Below are positions 38,886 to 47,557 of a DNA stretch of 64,000 nt, piece by piece. Both the position numbers and the translations under genes were made by a program. The notes below the pieces were generated by a model. It did not search any database and was not told the DNA's origin. It saw only the letters and a program-made list of their open reading frames with translations. The stretch spans positions 1-64,000 of the forward strand of contig JAFRCS010000012.1 of NCBI GenBank assembly GCA_017404265.1. The letters run 5' to 3'. This DNA is from Mogibacterium sp. (GTDB lineage Bacteria; Bacillota; Clostridia; Peptostreptococcales; Anaerovoracaceae). Positions within the stretch are counted from its first letter, which is position 1, and each line of letters starts with the position of its first letter.

Positions 38886-40346
38886 ATGTCATGCACAACA
38901 GTGCTGGTAGGTAAGAAGGCCAGCTATGACGGTTCGACCATGATAGCCAGAACAGACGACGGGGATTTCGAGGTAATGAAGACCATAGTCGTCGAACCGG
39001 ATAAGCAGCCAAGAAAGTATAAAAGCAAGATCTCGCACGTGGAGATTGATCTCCCCGAAGATCCGATAAGATATACGGCAAGTCCGCATGTCGACCCTGA
39101 GGTAGGCATATGGGCGGAAGCCGGGATCAACGCAGCCGGAGTAGGCATGTCCGCGACGGAGACGCTTACATCGAATCCGATGGTGCTTGCTGCCGATCCG
39201 CTTGTTGAGTATAAGCCGGCTAAGGGCAGACAGAAGGCAGTGCCGGGAGGCATCGGAGAAGAGGACATGATCACTCTGGTGCTTCCGTATATCCGCAGCG
39301 CAAGAGAGGGAGCCGTAAGGCTTGGCAAGCTGCTTGAGGAATACGGCACATATGAGGTAAACGGAATAGCCTTCAATGACGAGAATGAGATCTGGTGGCT
39401 CGAGACCATGGGCGGCCATCACTGGATGGCAAGCAGAGTGCCTGACGATCGCGTAGTATGTAATCCTAATATGTTCTGCAGAGATTCATTCGATCTTGAT
39501 GATGCTTTTGGAAAGCAGAAGAACTATATGTGCTCAGCAGACCTGAAGGAATTCATCAAAGATAATCACCTTGACCTCAATCAGGACGGAAACTTCAATC
39601 CGAGGCGGATTTTCGGATCGCGCCGTGACATGGACCACGTATATGACACGCCAAGAGCATGGTTCATGTGCCGTTATCTGGCTCCGGAGACGTATAAATG
39701 GGACGGACCGGATGCGGACTTCGGACCTGAAAGCGATAACATCCCATGGTCGCTCGAGCCTGACAGAAAGGTCACCGTAGAAGACGTGCAGTATCTGCTG
39801 TCCGCGCATTTCCAGGGGACGCCGTACGATCCTTACGGAATGCGTCAGCATGGACTCAGCGGCAAATACCGCTCCATCGGTATCAACCGTACGGGAGTCA
39901 CAAATCTTTGCCAGATAAGAAGCGGCATGCCTGCAGAGATCAGAGGCATAGAATGGATATGCTACGGCTGCACCACGTTCTCATGCTGGGTGCCTGTTTA
40001 CACGAACGTTCCGTCGATGCCTGACTTCCTCAGCAAGATCACGCTGGATGTCAGCTCGGAGAATCTATTCTGGGCTTCAAGGCTCATAGGCGCGATGGTG
40101 GACAAGGATTACGATCACTGCATACAGGACATAGAGCGTTATCAGAACAAGGTCAACATCCGCTGCCGTCAGGTCATCATCGAATATGATAAAAAGATGG
40201 CGGAGACGGGCGACTTCTCGCTTGCTGCAGAGGCCAATAAGAAAATCTGCGATATAGCGAAAGAAGAGACGACCAAAGCGCTTGGAAAGATCCTTCAGAC
40301 ATCGACCGTGAGCATGAAGAACAACTCGCGTCTGGCGGATAATTAA
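38886..40346 (+). CDS. C69-family (PepD-type) dipeptidase
   Basis: 486 residues. After removal of Met-Ser, Cys3 (MSCTTVLVGKKASYDGSTMIARTDD) becomes the N-terminal nucleophile typical of family C69/U34. Other family segments are GINAAGVGMSATET, NGIAFNDENEIWWLETMGGHHW and RSIGINRTGVTNLCQIR. It hydrolyses a broad range of dipeptides in the cytoplasm. It lies upstream of the aconitase X genes and near hypD, so it may release proline-, hydroxyproline- or other residues from dipeptides; that link is inference. AGGAGG precedes the ATG. Confidence 0.9.
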   Translation: MSCTTVLVGKKASYDGSTMIARTDDGDFEVMKTIVVEPDKQPRKYKSKISHVEIDLPEDPIRYTASPHVDPEVGIWAEAGINAAGVGMSATETLTSNPMVLAADPLVEYKPAKGRQKAVPGGIGEEDMITLVLPYIRSAREGAVRLGKLLEEYGTYEVNGIAFNDENEIWWLETMGGHHWMASRVPDDRVVCNPNMFCRDSFDLDDAFGKQKNYMCSADLKEFIKDNHLDLNQDGNFNPRRIFGSRRDMDHVYDTPRAWFMCRYLAPETYKWDGPDADFGPESDNIPWSLEPDRKVTVEDVQYLLSAHFQGTPYDPYGMRQHGLSGKYRSIGINRTGVTNLCQIRSGMPAEIRGIEWICYGCTTFSCWVPVYTNVPSMPDFLSKITLDVSSENLFWASRLIGAMVDKDYDHCIQDIERYQNKVNIRCRQVIIEYDKKMAETGDFSLAAEANKKICDIAKEETTKALGKILQTSTVSMKNNSRLADN

Positions 40347-40428
40347 ACAGTGAGAAGCACACGCTTCAGTGTGTTAGAATAATAGTTGACAATGCTGTTT
40401 ATATAATCACGGAAAGGAGATGGGATCA

Positions 40429-41721
40429 TTGGACTACAAAGTAAAACTTACCGATGAGCAGAAGGCCATTCTCGAAGGCTCCAAGGGCGAGACCCTCGCG
40501 AAGGTCATGGAATCGCTGGTCAGATACGGCGAGCTCTTCGGCGCTACTGAGATGGTGCCTATCAGCAGCAAGTACAACCACCTGGTAACATCGTTCGGAC
40601 TCAAGGCTCTCGGCCCTGTGTACGAGCTGATGGACAAGCTGCTTGAAGCAGGAGCTCCGTCGGGACAGAAGTTCACCGTAGACCCGAAGCCGCTCGACAA
40701 GAACGTTCCGAGCAACTTCGCGCAGGATGTGGTATTCAAGTTCTTCATGTACAGCAGACAGAAGGACTACGAGAAGCAGCTGGCCGATCTTGGACTGCTC
40801 TCGGACAACGCGTTCACCTGCACCTGCTACATGGACGAGGTAGGCAACAAGCCGGGATTCGGTGAAGTGCTCAGCTGGTCGGAGTCATCTGCGGTCGTTT
40901 ACGCAAACTCCGTACTTGGCGCAAGATGCAACAGAAACTCGGGCATCATCGACCTGATGGGATCGGTCATCGGATACGTTCCGAAATTCGGTCTTCTGAC
41001 GGATGAGGGCCGTAAAGCGGACTGGATAGTTGAGATCAAGACAACAAAGAAGCCTGAGGCGCAGCTCCTCGGATCGGCCATTGGCATGAAGGTCATGGAA
41101 GACATTCCATACGTGGTCGGACTCGACAAGTGGCTCGGCACAGAGCTCAATGAGGAGGCCTGCACATACCTCAAGGACTTCGGAGCGGCTACAGCTTCGA
41201 ACGGCGCGGTAGGCCTTTATCACATCGATAAGCTGACACCGGAGGCTGCAAAGTCCGGAAAGAAGCTCATAAAAAAAGACGCAAAGACTTATGTGATCGA
41301 TGACGCCGAACTCGAGAGAGTATACCGCGAGTATCCGGTGATCTGGAAAAACAAGGATGCGGCTCCGAAGCTGTGCTTCATGGGCTGCCCTCACATGAGC
41401 CTGCAGCAGCTCAAGGACTGGACAGAGAAGGTGGAAGAAGGACTCGCTAAGAGCGGGGAGAAGAAGGTTACGGTACCTACGGTCTTTACCGCTGCGCCTG
41501 ACGTTCTTGAAGCTTTCGGAAAGACGCCTTACGCCGAGAGGCTCAAGGCTACCGGAGTCATCACCTCGTATATCTGCCCTCTCATGTACATGAACAATCC
41601 GCTGAGCGAAAAGATGCCTGTCATCACTTCAAGCAACAAGCTCAGAACATACACATCGGCCCGCTTCTATACGGACGATGAGATCGCAGAGCAGATCACT
41701 CAGAAGAAAGGAGGCAAATAG
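40429..41721 (+). CDS. Aconitase X large (catalytic) subunit
   Basis: 430 residues matching the AcnX catalytic domain: YGELFGATEMVPISSKYNHLVTSFG, ALGPVYELMDKLLEAGAP, FTCTCYMDEVGNKPGFGEVLSWSESSAVVYANSVLGARCNRNSG and CFMGCPHMSLQQLKDW. Cys residues in these blocks are candidates for the iron-sulfur cluster. Characterised members dehydrate cis-3-hydroxy-L-proline (bacterial AcnX type I) or mevalonate 5-phosphate (archaea). Near hypD the proline role is favoured, without proof. An ATG at 40420 abuts the AAGGAG; the TTG at 40429 has 9-nt spacing and is preferred. The small subunit follows after 2 nt. Confidence 0.85.
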   Translation: MDYKVKLTDEQKAILEGSKGETLAKVMESLVRYGELFGATEMVPISSKYNHLVTSFGLKALGPVYELMDKLLEAGAPSGQKFTVDPKPLDKNVPSNFAQDVVFKFFMYSRQKDYEKQLADLGLLSDNAFTCTCYMDEVGNKPGFGEVLSWSESSAVVYANSVLGARCNRNSGIIDLMGSVIGYVPKFGLLTDEGRKADWIVEIKTTKKPEAQLLGSAIGMKVMEDIPYVVGLDKWLGTELNEEACTYLKDFGAATASNGAVGLYHIDKLTPEAAKSGKKLIKKDAKTYVIDDAELERVYREYPVIWKNKDAAPKLCFMGCPHMSLQQLKDWTEKVEEGLAKSGEKKVTVPTVFTAAPDVLEAFGKTPYAERLKATGVITSYICPLMYMNNPLSEKMPVITSSNKLRTYTSARFYTDDEIAEQITQKKGGK

Positions 41722-41723
41722 AC

Positions 41724-42182
41724 ATGAAGTCATTCCAGGGACGCGTTGTAGCGCCGGGCAGAGTATCTGCCGAAGCGCTCGTATCACACGGCGGCCTTAA
41801 CACGCTCGCCTCCTTCCAGAAAGCACTGCAGTTTGGCGACAAAAAGGCGACCTGCGGCGACCAGAACAATCCTGATCTGTATGGAAAGCAGATGGCCGGC
41901 AAGGCTCTGTGCCTGCCTCAGACCATAGGCTCCACAACAGGCGGACTGGTGCTGTACTGCGCATGCTCAATGGGACGCCAGCCTGCGGCAATGCTGTTCT
42001 CGAATCCTATAGATTCGCTGGCGGCCGCGGGAGCAGTACTGGCCGACGTATGGCTGGATGCTCCTGAGGCAAAGATGCCGGTTATAGACTCTCTGGGCGA
42101 TGAATTTCTTGAGTACGTCAAGGATGGCATGAATATCATCGTACAGGAAGATGGAAAGGTCATAGTCAGTGATCCGTTCTAG
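41724..42182 (+). CDS. Aconitase X small subunit (DUF126 swivel domain)
   Basis: 152 residues of the DUF126 type: KSFQGRVVAPGRVSAEALVSHGGLNTLASFQKAL at the N-terminus, GKALCLPQTIGSTTGGLVLY (the Ser-rich active-site loop) in the centre, and a DVWLDAPEAKMPVIDSLGDEFLEYVKDG end. It swivels over the catalytic subunit to complete the active site. GGAGG in the end of the large-subunit gene serves it. In some bacteria the two are fused; here they are separate. A terminator follows. Confidence 0.87.
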   Translation: MKSFQGRVVAPGRVSAEALVSHGGLNTLASFQKALQFGDKKATCGDQNNPDLYGKQMAGKALCLPQTIGSTTGGLVLYCACSMGRQPAAMLFSNPIDSLAAAGAVLADVWLDAPEAKMPVIDSLGDEFLEYVKDGMNIIVQEDGKVIVSDPF

Positions 42183-42193
42183 AACCAATATTG

Positions 42194-42223
42194 AAGAGGA
42201 CAGGGTAAACCTGTCCTCTTTTT
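42194..42223 (+). terminator. Terminator after the aconitase X genes
   Basis: AAGAGGACAGG (42194-42204) pairs with CCTGTCCTCTT (42210-42220) around GTAAA, then TTT. Confidence 0.88.
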
Positions 42224-42279
42224 GTTGTGCCGCAAAAGCGCGGGCGGCTCGAGTCCTCGAAAGTCCGAAGCACATGCCG

Positions 42280-44196
42280 CTACTGGCCCAGCGGTATCTC
42301 GACTACTTCAGCCATCTTTACGAGCGTGTGCTCTATCTGGCCGGAGATGTCTTCTACCATGCGCTCCGTGATCTCGTCGTTCTTTTCCTTATCAAGGCTC
42401 TCGTAGAACGATTCCTTGACGTCGGAGCAGATACTGTCCATGCGCATCTTGAATGTGTTCTTTGGCACCATCTTGCGTACGGCCTTAGGGATGTCTGCGG
42501 TAAGCAGTTTCTCCTGCATCTTGTCCTTGCCGAGTATAAGCACTACTGCCGATGCGATGACTCCGATCAGGACTCCCTCAGGGCCCGCCATGAACGGGAT
42601 GAGATCTATCGCGGATATAAGGATCGCGATTATCGCCGTGACTATCGAGTCGATAAGGAAGGTCATCTCATCTACGGCGAAGATATTCTTGGCATCGACC
42701 TTGATGTCGATATCATCAGCAGAGAGATATGAGCGGAGACTCAGCGCTGTGTACGGCACTCTGTGCTTTATGCAGATAGGTACTGTATAGGACTCCAGTT
42801 CTTCGATGACCGGCTTTAGCCATGCGGTGATAGGTCCGGCCAGCAGCTCCCTTGTTTCATTTTTTCTGAGGAACTCGGCGACTTCGGCCTGCAGTATCTC
42901 ATCCGTGTCACTCAGCTTCTGCACCTCACCGTTTCTCCAGCGGTCGAAAATAGGCATTGCGACATGCTCGATTATAGGCGCGACCAGACAGTCGACAGCG
43001 TCCTTGTACAGGGTCGGGATGTGCTTTGCAACTATGTCCTCTATAGTAGTCGACTTTATCAGCTGATCGAGTTCTTCGCGGAACTCTCTGATGTCCTCAT
43101 CGATGCGTCCGCAGTACGCGAGACCTCTGGCGACCGAGAACTCAGGATCGGTGGCGGATATGATGACCGCCTCCGGGAATACCGACTCACACCAGTCCCT
43201 GATCTCCAGCAGCTTGCTGACTCCTCCGGTAAGGAAGATGAGCTCAGGCAGGTCGCCTGTGATGTTTGCCCTGACATCCTTGAGCGAAGCGATGAATACA
43301 TCCTTCCACGAGCGTCCGTTCAGAGAAGATGTCTTCTTGTTGACGAGACGCTTGGCAATGGTGCTGTCCATCCTGAGCGTGAACTTGACCGGACGGTCAT
43401 AGTGCATGACTATGGTCTCCTTGCACTCATGAGTCGACCAGTAATCCTCATCAGAGAAATATTTCTCTTTCAGCCTGCGGGCAGCGAACTCAGCGTAGTT
43501 CTTCCAGGCGTCGCTGGCGTCAAAGACCGCTTTGATCTTTTTCTTTGAAAGCCCCGCAGAGTCAATGGACTCCTGAAGAAGGATCTCATCCATGATGCCG
43601 CCGCCGAGCACGACCTCACCGGCCGTCTGCATCTCGACTTCCTTGCCTCCCATGATATACGCGAAGTCCGTTGTGGACGAGCCTATATCAACAACCAGCA
43701 CAGGCTTCGAGAGTATGTCGACTCCGATCTGAAGGTGCTTGGACTGGCAGGCGCTCACCATGGCAGCCCTTGATTCCGAGATTATCTTCACAGGCGGATA
43801 GCCCGCGCTTTCGAAAATCTCGCGGTAGTGCTCCCTGGAGTTCTTGTTCCATCCTGCAGGGCAGCCGACATAGAACGAGCAGTCTTCGTTCTTGATGAGG
43901 TCACCGCTTCCGTAAAGCTCTCCAAGCACGCCCGCCGCGAAGCTCTTGACATCCGCAGCGCTTGAGCGGTCTGTCAGGAACCTGCTCTTGAAGCGGATCT
44001 TGCGCTTTGTTACATTGTCTGCGTAGCAGGCCTTCTCGCCGATGAGAAGTTCTCCGGAAGCGAGCTGAGCGTAGGCCGTAATAAAACTCTGCTCACCAAC
44101 GACGGTGAGCATCTCAGGCACTACCTGGTCTTCCTTGTGCAGCCTGGCGACCGCGCTTTCAGCGTCGCCAAGGTCAAATCCGAAAAAACGATCCAT
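42280..44196 (-). CDS. Atypical Hsp70-like ATPase with C-terminal membrane helices
   Basis: 638 residues. An actin/Hsp70 ATPase core covers ~1-370: phosphate-1 FFGFDLGDAES (normally DLGTTNS), phosphate-2 VLVVDIGSSTTDFAYI, and adenosine motif LIFLTGGVSKLLEIRDW. The linker and substrate-binding domain of DnaK are absent. Instead a helical region (~370-505) leads to a hydrophobic pair of helices (~508-554, IVTAIIAILISAIDLIPFMAG and VLIGVIASAVVLILG) and an ~80-residue charged tail. It should be tethered to the membrane. It follows a two-helix membrane protein gene by 27 nt in one operon. The partner and client are unknown. Confidence 0.75.
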   Translation of the reverse strand: MDRFFGFDLGDAESAVARLHKEDQVVPEMLTVVGEQSFITAYAQLASGELLIGEKACYADNVTKRKIRFKSRFLTDRSSAADVKSFAAGVLGELYGSGDLIKNEDCSFYVGCPAGWNKNSREHYREIFESAGYPPVKIISESRAAMVSACQSKHLQIGVDILSKPVLVVDIGSSTTDFAYIMGGKEVEMQTAGEVVLGGGIMDEILLQESIDSAGLSKKKIKAVFDASDAWKNYAEFAARRLKEKYFSDEDYWSTHECKETIVMHYDRPVKFTLRMDSTIAKRLVNKKTSSLNGRSWKDVFIASLKDVRANITGDLPELIFLTGGVSKLLEIRDWCESVFPEAVIISATDPEFSVARGLAYCGRIDEDIREFREELDQLIKSTTIEDIVAKHIPTLYKDAVDCLVAPIIEHVAMPIFDRWRNGEVQKLSDTDEILQAEVAEFLRKNETRELLAGPITAWLKPVIEELESYTVPICIKHRVPYTALSLRSYLSADDIDIKVDAKNIFAVDEMTFLIDSIVTAIIAILISAIDLIPFMAGPEGVLIGVIASAVVLILGKDKMQEKLLTADIPKAVRKMVPKNTFKMRMDSICSDVKESFYESLDKEKNDEITERMVEDISGQIEHTLVKMAEVVEIPLGQ

Positions 44197-44223
44197 TACT
44201 GAGCCTTTCTTTCGTCCGTGTGT

Positions 44224-45105
44224 TTATCTGCCGGTGGAGGCGAGGCCCTTTTTCAGGAGGCCTCCCTGAGCGACCAGCGCAGGTCTTATAGTGGCCGCGT
44301 TTACGCCCGGCATGAGATCAAAGTATTTGGCGGTATCGCTGTTATAGTCGACGACTTCTATCTGCTGTTTGTGCAGGAAGTACTTTATCTGCTCTATCTT
44401 CTCTAGAGCAAACTCCGGATCGCCGCTGTACGCAGCAGCCAGAAGATCCGAGAAAAGATCGAGCTCGGAAGCTGTCACCGTCCTGCCGTCAATGCTGCCG
44501 GCCTGGTCGCGTTTGCTCCAGCGCTCGGCTGCAGCAATCTCCTCAAGGCTCTGATCTACTGAAAGGAGAATCGTTCTGAAACTGCGGTAGATCTTGTCGG
44601 CGTCAACTTTGATATCCACCTGATGCTCCTTCTTGCCCGCCTTTTTCGGACGGCTGTACATGTAGCCGGCGAAATACAGACATACGAGTCCGACGACTGT
44701 CGCTCCTCCTCGCATTATCACATCATTGCGCGCGTTGTCTGCGGCCGACATAAATGATTCGAGGAACATTGGGCCGAAGCCGAATACGCAGAGAGCCAGA
44801 CCGAGGATCGCGAGGATCAGGAACGATAACTTGAAGGAACCGCCTTCATCTGAACCGCCATTGCCTCTCTCCCAGACCTTTATGGCACCATTTGAATCGA
44901 TCAAAGGCAACGAAAGCCTTACCGCCTGCATCATATACGCGGCGGACTCTCTCTCGCGGTCGCTCTCGCAGTGCTCATTGTGCTTCAGCAGCAGCTTGTC
45001 CACCTCGTTTTCGAGGACGCGCACGGCTTTGTCCGCGCTTCCTGCCGCGGCAAGCTCTGTGAGGAGCTTGTCTTTATCTTTTTCCAATAAATCTGTCATC
45101 TTCAT
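44224..45105 (-). CDS. Two-helix membrane protein, partner of the Hsp70-like ATPase
   Basis: 293 residues, not assigned to a family. An N-terminal helical cytoplasmic region (~1-85) is followed by two membrane helices (about 92-117 and 131-153) and a cytoplasmic C-terminal domain with acidic helical segments (YSGDPEFALEKIEQIKYFLHKQQIEVVDYNSDTAKYFDLMPG). ATG 45105 (MKMTDLL) lies 9 nt from a TATAAT box, so its mRNA may be leaderless; an alternative ATG is at 45099 and the frame is open to 45144. It is the first gene of the operon with the Hsp70-like protein and could recruit it to a membrane complex. Confidence 0.6.
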   Translation of the reverse strand: MKMTDLLEKDKDKLLTELAAAGSADKAVRVLENEVDKLLLKHNEHCESDRERESAAYMMQAVRLSLPLIDSNGAIKVWERGNGGSDEGGSFKLSFLILAILGLALCVFGFGPMFLESFMSAADNARNDVIMRGGATVVGLVCLYFAGYMYSRPKKAGKKEHQVDIKVDADKIYRSFRTILLSVDQSLEEIAAAERWSKRDQAGSIDGRTVTASELDLFSDLLAAAYSGDPEFALEKIEQIKYFLHKQQIEVVDYNSDTAKYFDLMPGVNAATIRPALVAQGGLLKKGLASTGR

Positions 45106-45114
45106 AGTAGTAAT

Positions 45115-45144
45115 ATTATACGGCAAACATGACTTTTTCTGCAA
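45115..45144 (-). promoter_or_regulatory. Promoter of the Hsp70-like operon, near-leaderless
   Basis: Minus strand: TTGCAG (45139-45144), 18-bp spacer, TATAAT (45115-45120), then 9 nt to the ATG at 45105. No Shine-Dalgarno sequence can be transcribed. Confidence 0.6.
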
Positions 45145-45228
45145 TAAGAGGAGCGGAGGGACTATTGCTGTCCGCCTTTTTGTATGGTAAACTCACATAG
45201 AAATTGAAAAAACGGAAGGAAAAAGGAA

Positions 45229-45714
45229 ATGGCAAAGAACAGATATGGAAAAATGCAGGGCGGAATGCAGGGCAATGCGCAGTACAACCGTCCGTCCGGA
45301 GGCTATCAGAAGAACCTCTATAAACAGCAGATCAACACAGCAGGCGTAAAGCAGCCTAAAGGGTTCAGCCAGAAGACGTTCAGGAACGTTGCCATCGCAG
45401 TAGGCGTGGTATGGGTAGCAGCGTCAGTCCTGCTGATCATGAAGATGAAATGGTGGGGACTTCTTATCTCGATGCTGATAGGACTCGCGGTCGTAGCAGG
45501 CGGATACTTCTTCATCCAGTACAAAGAGAAAGAGATGATCAAGTACTACAAGCAGATCGGCATGAGCGAAGAGATGTATATCAAGGAGCTCAGAAAGAGA
45601 AACGTAGATAAGAAGCAGATCGATCAGGTAAGGAAGACCTGGAGAAAGGTAAACGCGGAGCCTGTCGTTGGCGCTCCAAGCACCGGAGGATCAAAGAACA
45701 GCAAGAAAAAATGA
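45229..45714 (+). CDS. Small membrane protein of unknown function
   Basis: 161 residues. A Gly/Gln/Asn/Tyr-rich cytoplasmic N-terminus (GGMQGNAQYNRPSGGYQKN) precedes two membrane helices (~52-71 and ~75-95), then a charged helical domain (KEKEMIKYYKQIGMSEEMYIKELRKRN) and a Lys-rich tail ending SKNSKKK. No known family is recognised. It is divergent from the Hsp70-like operon across 123 bp and has a good ribosome binding site (GGAAGGAAAAAGG). It may belong to the same membrane system, but this rests on position only. Confidence 0.6.
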   Translation: MAKNRYGKMQGGMQGNAQYNRPSGGYQKNLYKQQINTAGVKQPKGFSQKTFRNVAIAVGVVWVAASVLLIMKMKWWGLLISMLIGLAVVAGGYFFIQYKEKEMIKYYKQIGMSEEMYIKELRKRNVDKKQIDQVRKTWRKVNAEPVVGAPSTGGSKNSKKK

Positions 45715-45733
45715 TCCTGAATAACGGATAAAA

Positions 45734-45768
45734 AAGACCTCGCACATAAGTGCGAGGTCTTCTTTTGT
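45734..45768. terminator. Bidirectional terminator
   Basis: AAGACCTCGCAC (45734-45745) pairs with GTGCGAGGTCTT (45750-45761) around ATAA, with A-rich and T-rich flanks. It separates the small membrane protein gene from the convergent symporter gene. Confidence 0.88.
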
Positions 45769-45801
45769 TGTGATCGACTTGATCCGGATAACGACTTTGC
45801 C

Positions 45802-47250
45802 TTAAGCCTTCTTAGCTTTCTTATCAGGCAGGTTGTCGTTGTATGCGCCGGACTGTCTTCTTTCCCAGAAGTCCTTTGTCTCTTTGGCAACAACGCCGGA
45901 GAGAGCAAACAGAGCTACGAGGTTCGGGAATGCCATCAAACCGTTCATCAGGTCGGCGAAGTCCCAAACAACTCCCAGAGGCAGGAAAGGTCCGATAGCT
46001 ACAGCAGCTACATACAGCCATCTGTAAGCCTTCAGAGCGCCCTTGTTTCCGTTTGTGAAGTAGTCGAAGCATCTCTCAGCATAGTAGTCCCAACCGAGGA
46101 TGGTGGAGAATGCGAAGAGTGCGAGGCATGTAGCGAGGATCACATAACCAACGATCGTCGGCCATGGGAATCCATTTCCGAATGCCCACATTGTAACTTC
46201 TACACCCTCGAGACCCTGCTCGTGAGCACCTGTCATTACTACGCAGAGACCTGTCATTGTGCAGATTACGATTGTGTCGAGGAATGTACCTGTCGAGGAT
46301 ACCATGCCCTGACGTACGCACTCCTTTGTCTGTGCAGCAGCAGCAGCGATAGGAGCGGAACCAAGACCAGCCTCGTTCGAGAAGATACCTCTCGCAACAC
46401 CCTTCTGCATAGCCAGCAGGAATGCGCCCATTGCGCCGCCTGCAGCAGCTCTGAGTCCGAACGCTCCGGCAATGATCTCTACGAGAGCATGACCGAGGTT
46501 ACCGATGTTGAAGAAGAATACCAGCAGAGCGGATACTACGTAGAGTACCATCATGGCAGGTACGATTCTCTCAGTAACCTGAGCGATTCTCTCGATACCA
46601 CCAACGATTACAGCGATTGTTCCGGCTGTGATGATGATAGTAGCGATTACCTTTACCCAGGACTGATCAGCACCGAATGCTGAGAAGGCAACCTTTGTTG
46701 CGCCTACTTCTGTAGCAACCTTGTTGATAGCGTTTACGATACCGTTGACCTGTGTGGATGTTCCGATACCGAGCGCACCAGCGAGTGCTCCGAAGAGTGC
46801 GAACAGCTTGCCGAGCCATTTCCACTTAGGACCCATACCTTTTTCAATGTAGTAGAAAGGTCCGCCGAGGATCGATCCGTCATCCTTTACGTGTCTGTAC
46901 TTAACAGCGAGAACACCTTCTGCATACTTTGTAGCGATTCCGAAGAATGCCGCAAACTCCATCCAGAAGAGGGCTCCAGGACCGCCGCCCATGATAGCTG
47001 TGGATACACCTACGATGTTTCCTGTACCTACTGTAGCAGCGAGGGCTGTTGTCAGAGCACCGAAGCTGGATACGTCTCCCTCTGCGCCTTCTTCGTTATT
47101 AACGGCGTATCTGAGGGAGAGGCCGATCCTTCTCTGAGGGTGGAACTTGGTTTTAACGGACAGAAGAATACCTACAACGATGATGAGAACCATCATTACG
47201 GTACCCCATACAAGACCGTCTAACCAGCCTATAAATTCACCAACGCTCAT
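45802..47250 (-). CDS. Sodium:alanine symporter family (AGCS) transporter
   Basis: 482 residues with about 11 membrane helices and AGCS motifs: ALTTALAATVGTGNIVGVSTAI, GGPGALFWMEFAAFFGIATKYAEGVLAVKYR, GVARGIFSNEAGLGSAPIAAAAA and AFSTILGWDYYAERCFDYF. It imports alanine, glycine or serine with Na+. It is monocistronic between terminators. Its promoter (47349-47377) carries a TTTTCAACAC element within the spacer, with two more copies upstream, so it is likely under specific control. Confidence 0.93.
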   Translation of the reverse strand: MSVGEFIGWLDGLVWGTVMMVLIIVVGILLSVKTKFHPQRRIGLSLRYAVNNEEGAEGDVSSFGALTTALAATVGTGNIVGVSTAIMGGGPGALFWMEFAAFFGIATKYAEGVLAVKYRHVKDDGSILGGPFYYIEKGMGPKWKWLGKLFALFGALAGALGIGTSTQVNGIVNAINKVATEVGATKVAFSAFGADQSWVKVIATIIITAGTIAVIVGGIERIAQVTERIVPAMMVLYVVSALLVFFFNIGNLGHALVEIIAGAFGLRAAAGGAMGAFLLAMQKGVARGIFSNEAGLGSAPIAAAAAQTKECVRQGMVSSTGTFLDTIVICTMTGLCVVMTGAHEQGLEGVEVTMWAFGNGFPWPTIVGYVILATCLALFAFSTILGWDYYAERCFDYFTNGNKGALKAYRWLYVAAVAIGPFLPLGVVWDFADLMNGLMAFPNLVALFALSGVVAKETKDFWERRQSGAYNDNLPDKKAKKA

Positions 47251-47348
47251 AAAAAAACCTCCTTGAAAAACAACAATAACATATAGAGATTGTCTGTACT
47301 AGTTCAGATCGACGAACATAGTACCCCAATCTGAATCTATACATATAA

Positions 47349-47377
47349 ATTCTAATGTGTTGAAAATGTGATGTCAA
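47349..47377 (-). promoter_or_regulatory. Promoter of the alanine symporter gene with embedded operator candidate
   Basis: Minus strand: perfect TTGACA (47372-47377), 17-bp spacer, TAGAAT (47349-47354). The spacer contains TTTTCAACAC (47357-47366 on the minus strand). Confidence 0.78.
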
Positions 47378-47429
47378 ACAAAAACATCGTCAATAAATTA
47401 TCATTCAGGACACGTCAAACATAAAGCAT

Positions 47430-47461
47430 TGATTTTTCAACACTTTGATTTTTCAACACTT
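47430..47461 (+). repeat. Tandem 16-bp repeat carrying TTTTCAACAC
   Basis: Two perfect copies of a 16-bp unit (47430-47445 and 47446-47461). Each contains TTTTCAACAC (47434-47443, 47450-47459); the inverse of this decamer lies in the symporter promoter spacer. Likely binding sites of an unidentified regulator. Confidence 0.7.
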
Positions 47462-47546
47462 TCCTTAAGTTTTTTTAAAGTACAACGGGAACAAGAAGCT
47501 CGATATCCGCGAAGCTTATTTTATGGAAATGAAACGTTATAAATGA

Positions 47547-47552
47547 TATAAT
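47547..47552 (+). promoter_or_regulatory. -10 box of the cation ATPase gene
   Basis: Perfect TATAAT; a weak TGGAAA lies 17 bp upstream (47524-47529). Initiation near 47559 would place the start of the transcript at the first helix of the folded leader. Confidence 0.5.
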
Positions 47553-47557
47553 TTTTT

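Noticed and set aside
40386..40407. TTGACA and TATAAT upstream of aconitase X as one promoter
   Set aside because: They are only 10 bp apart, too close for sigma-A; neither has a good partner at normal spacing.
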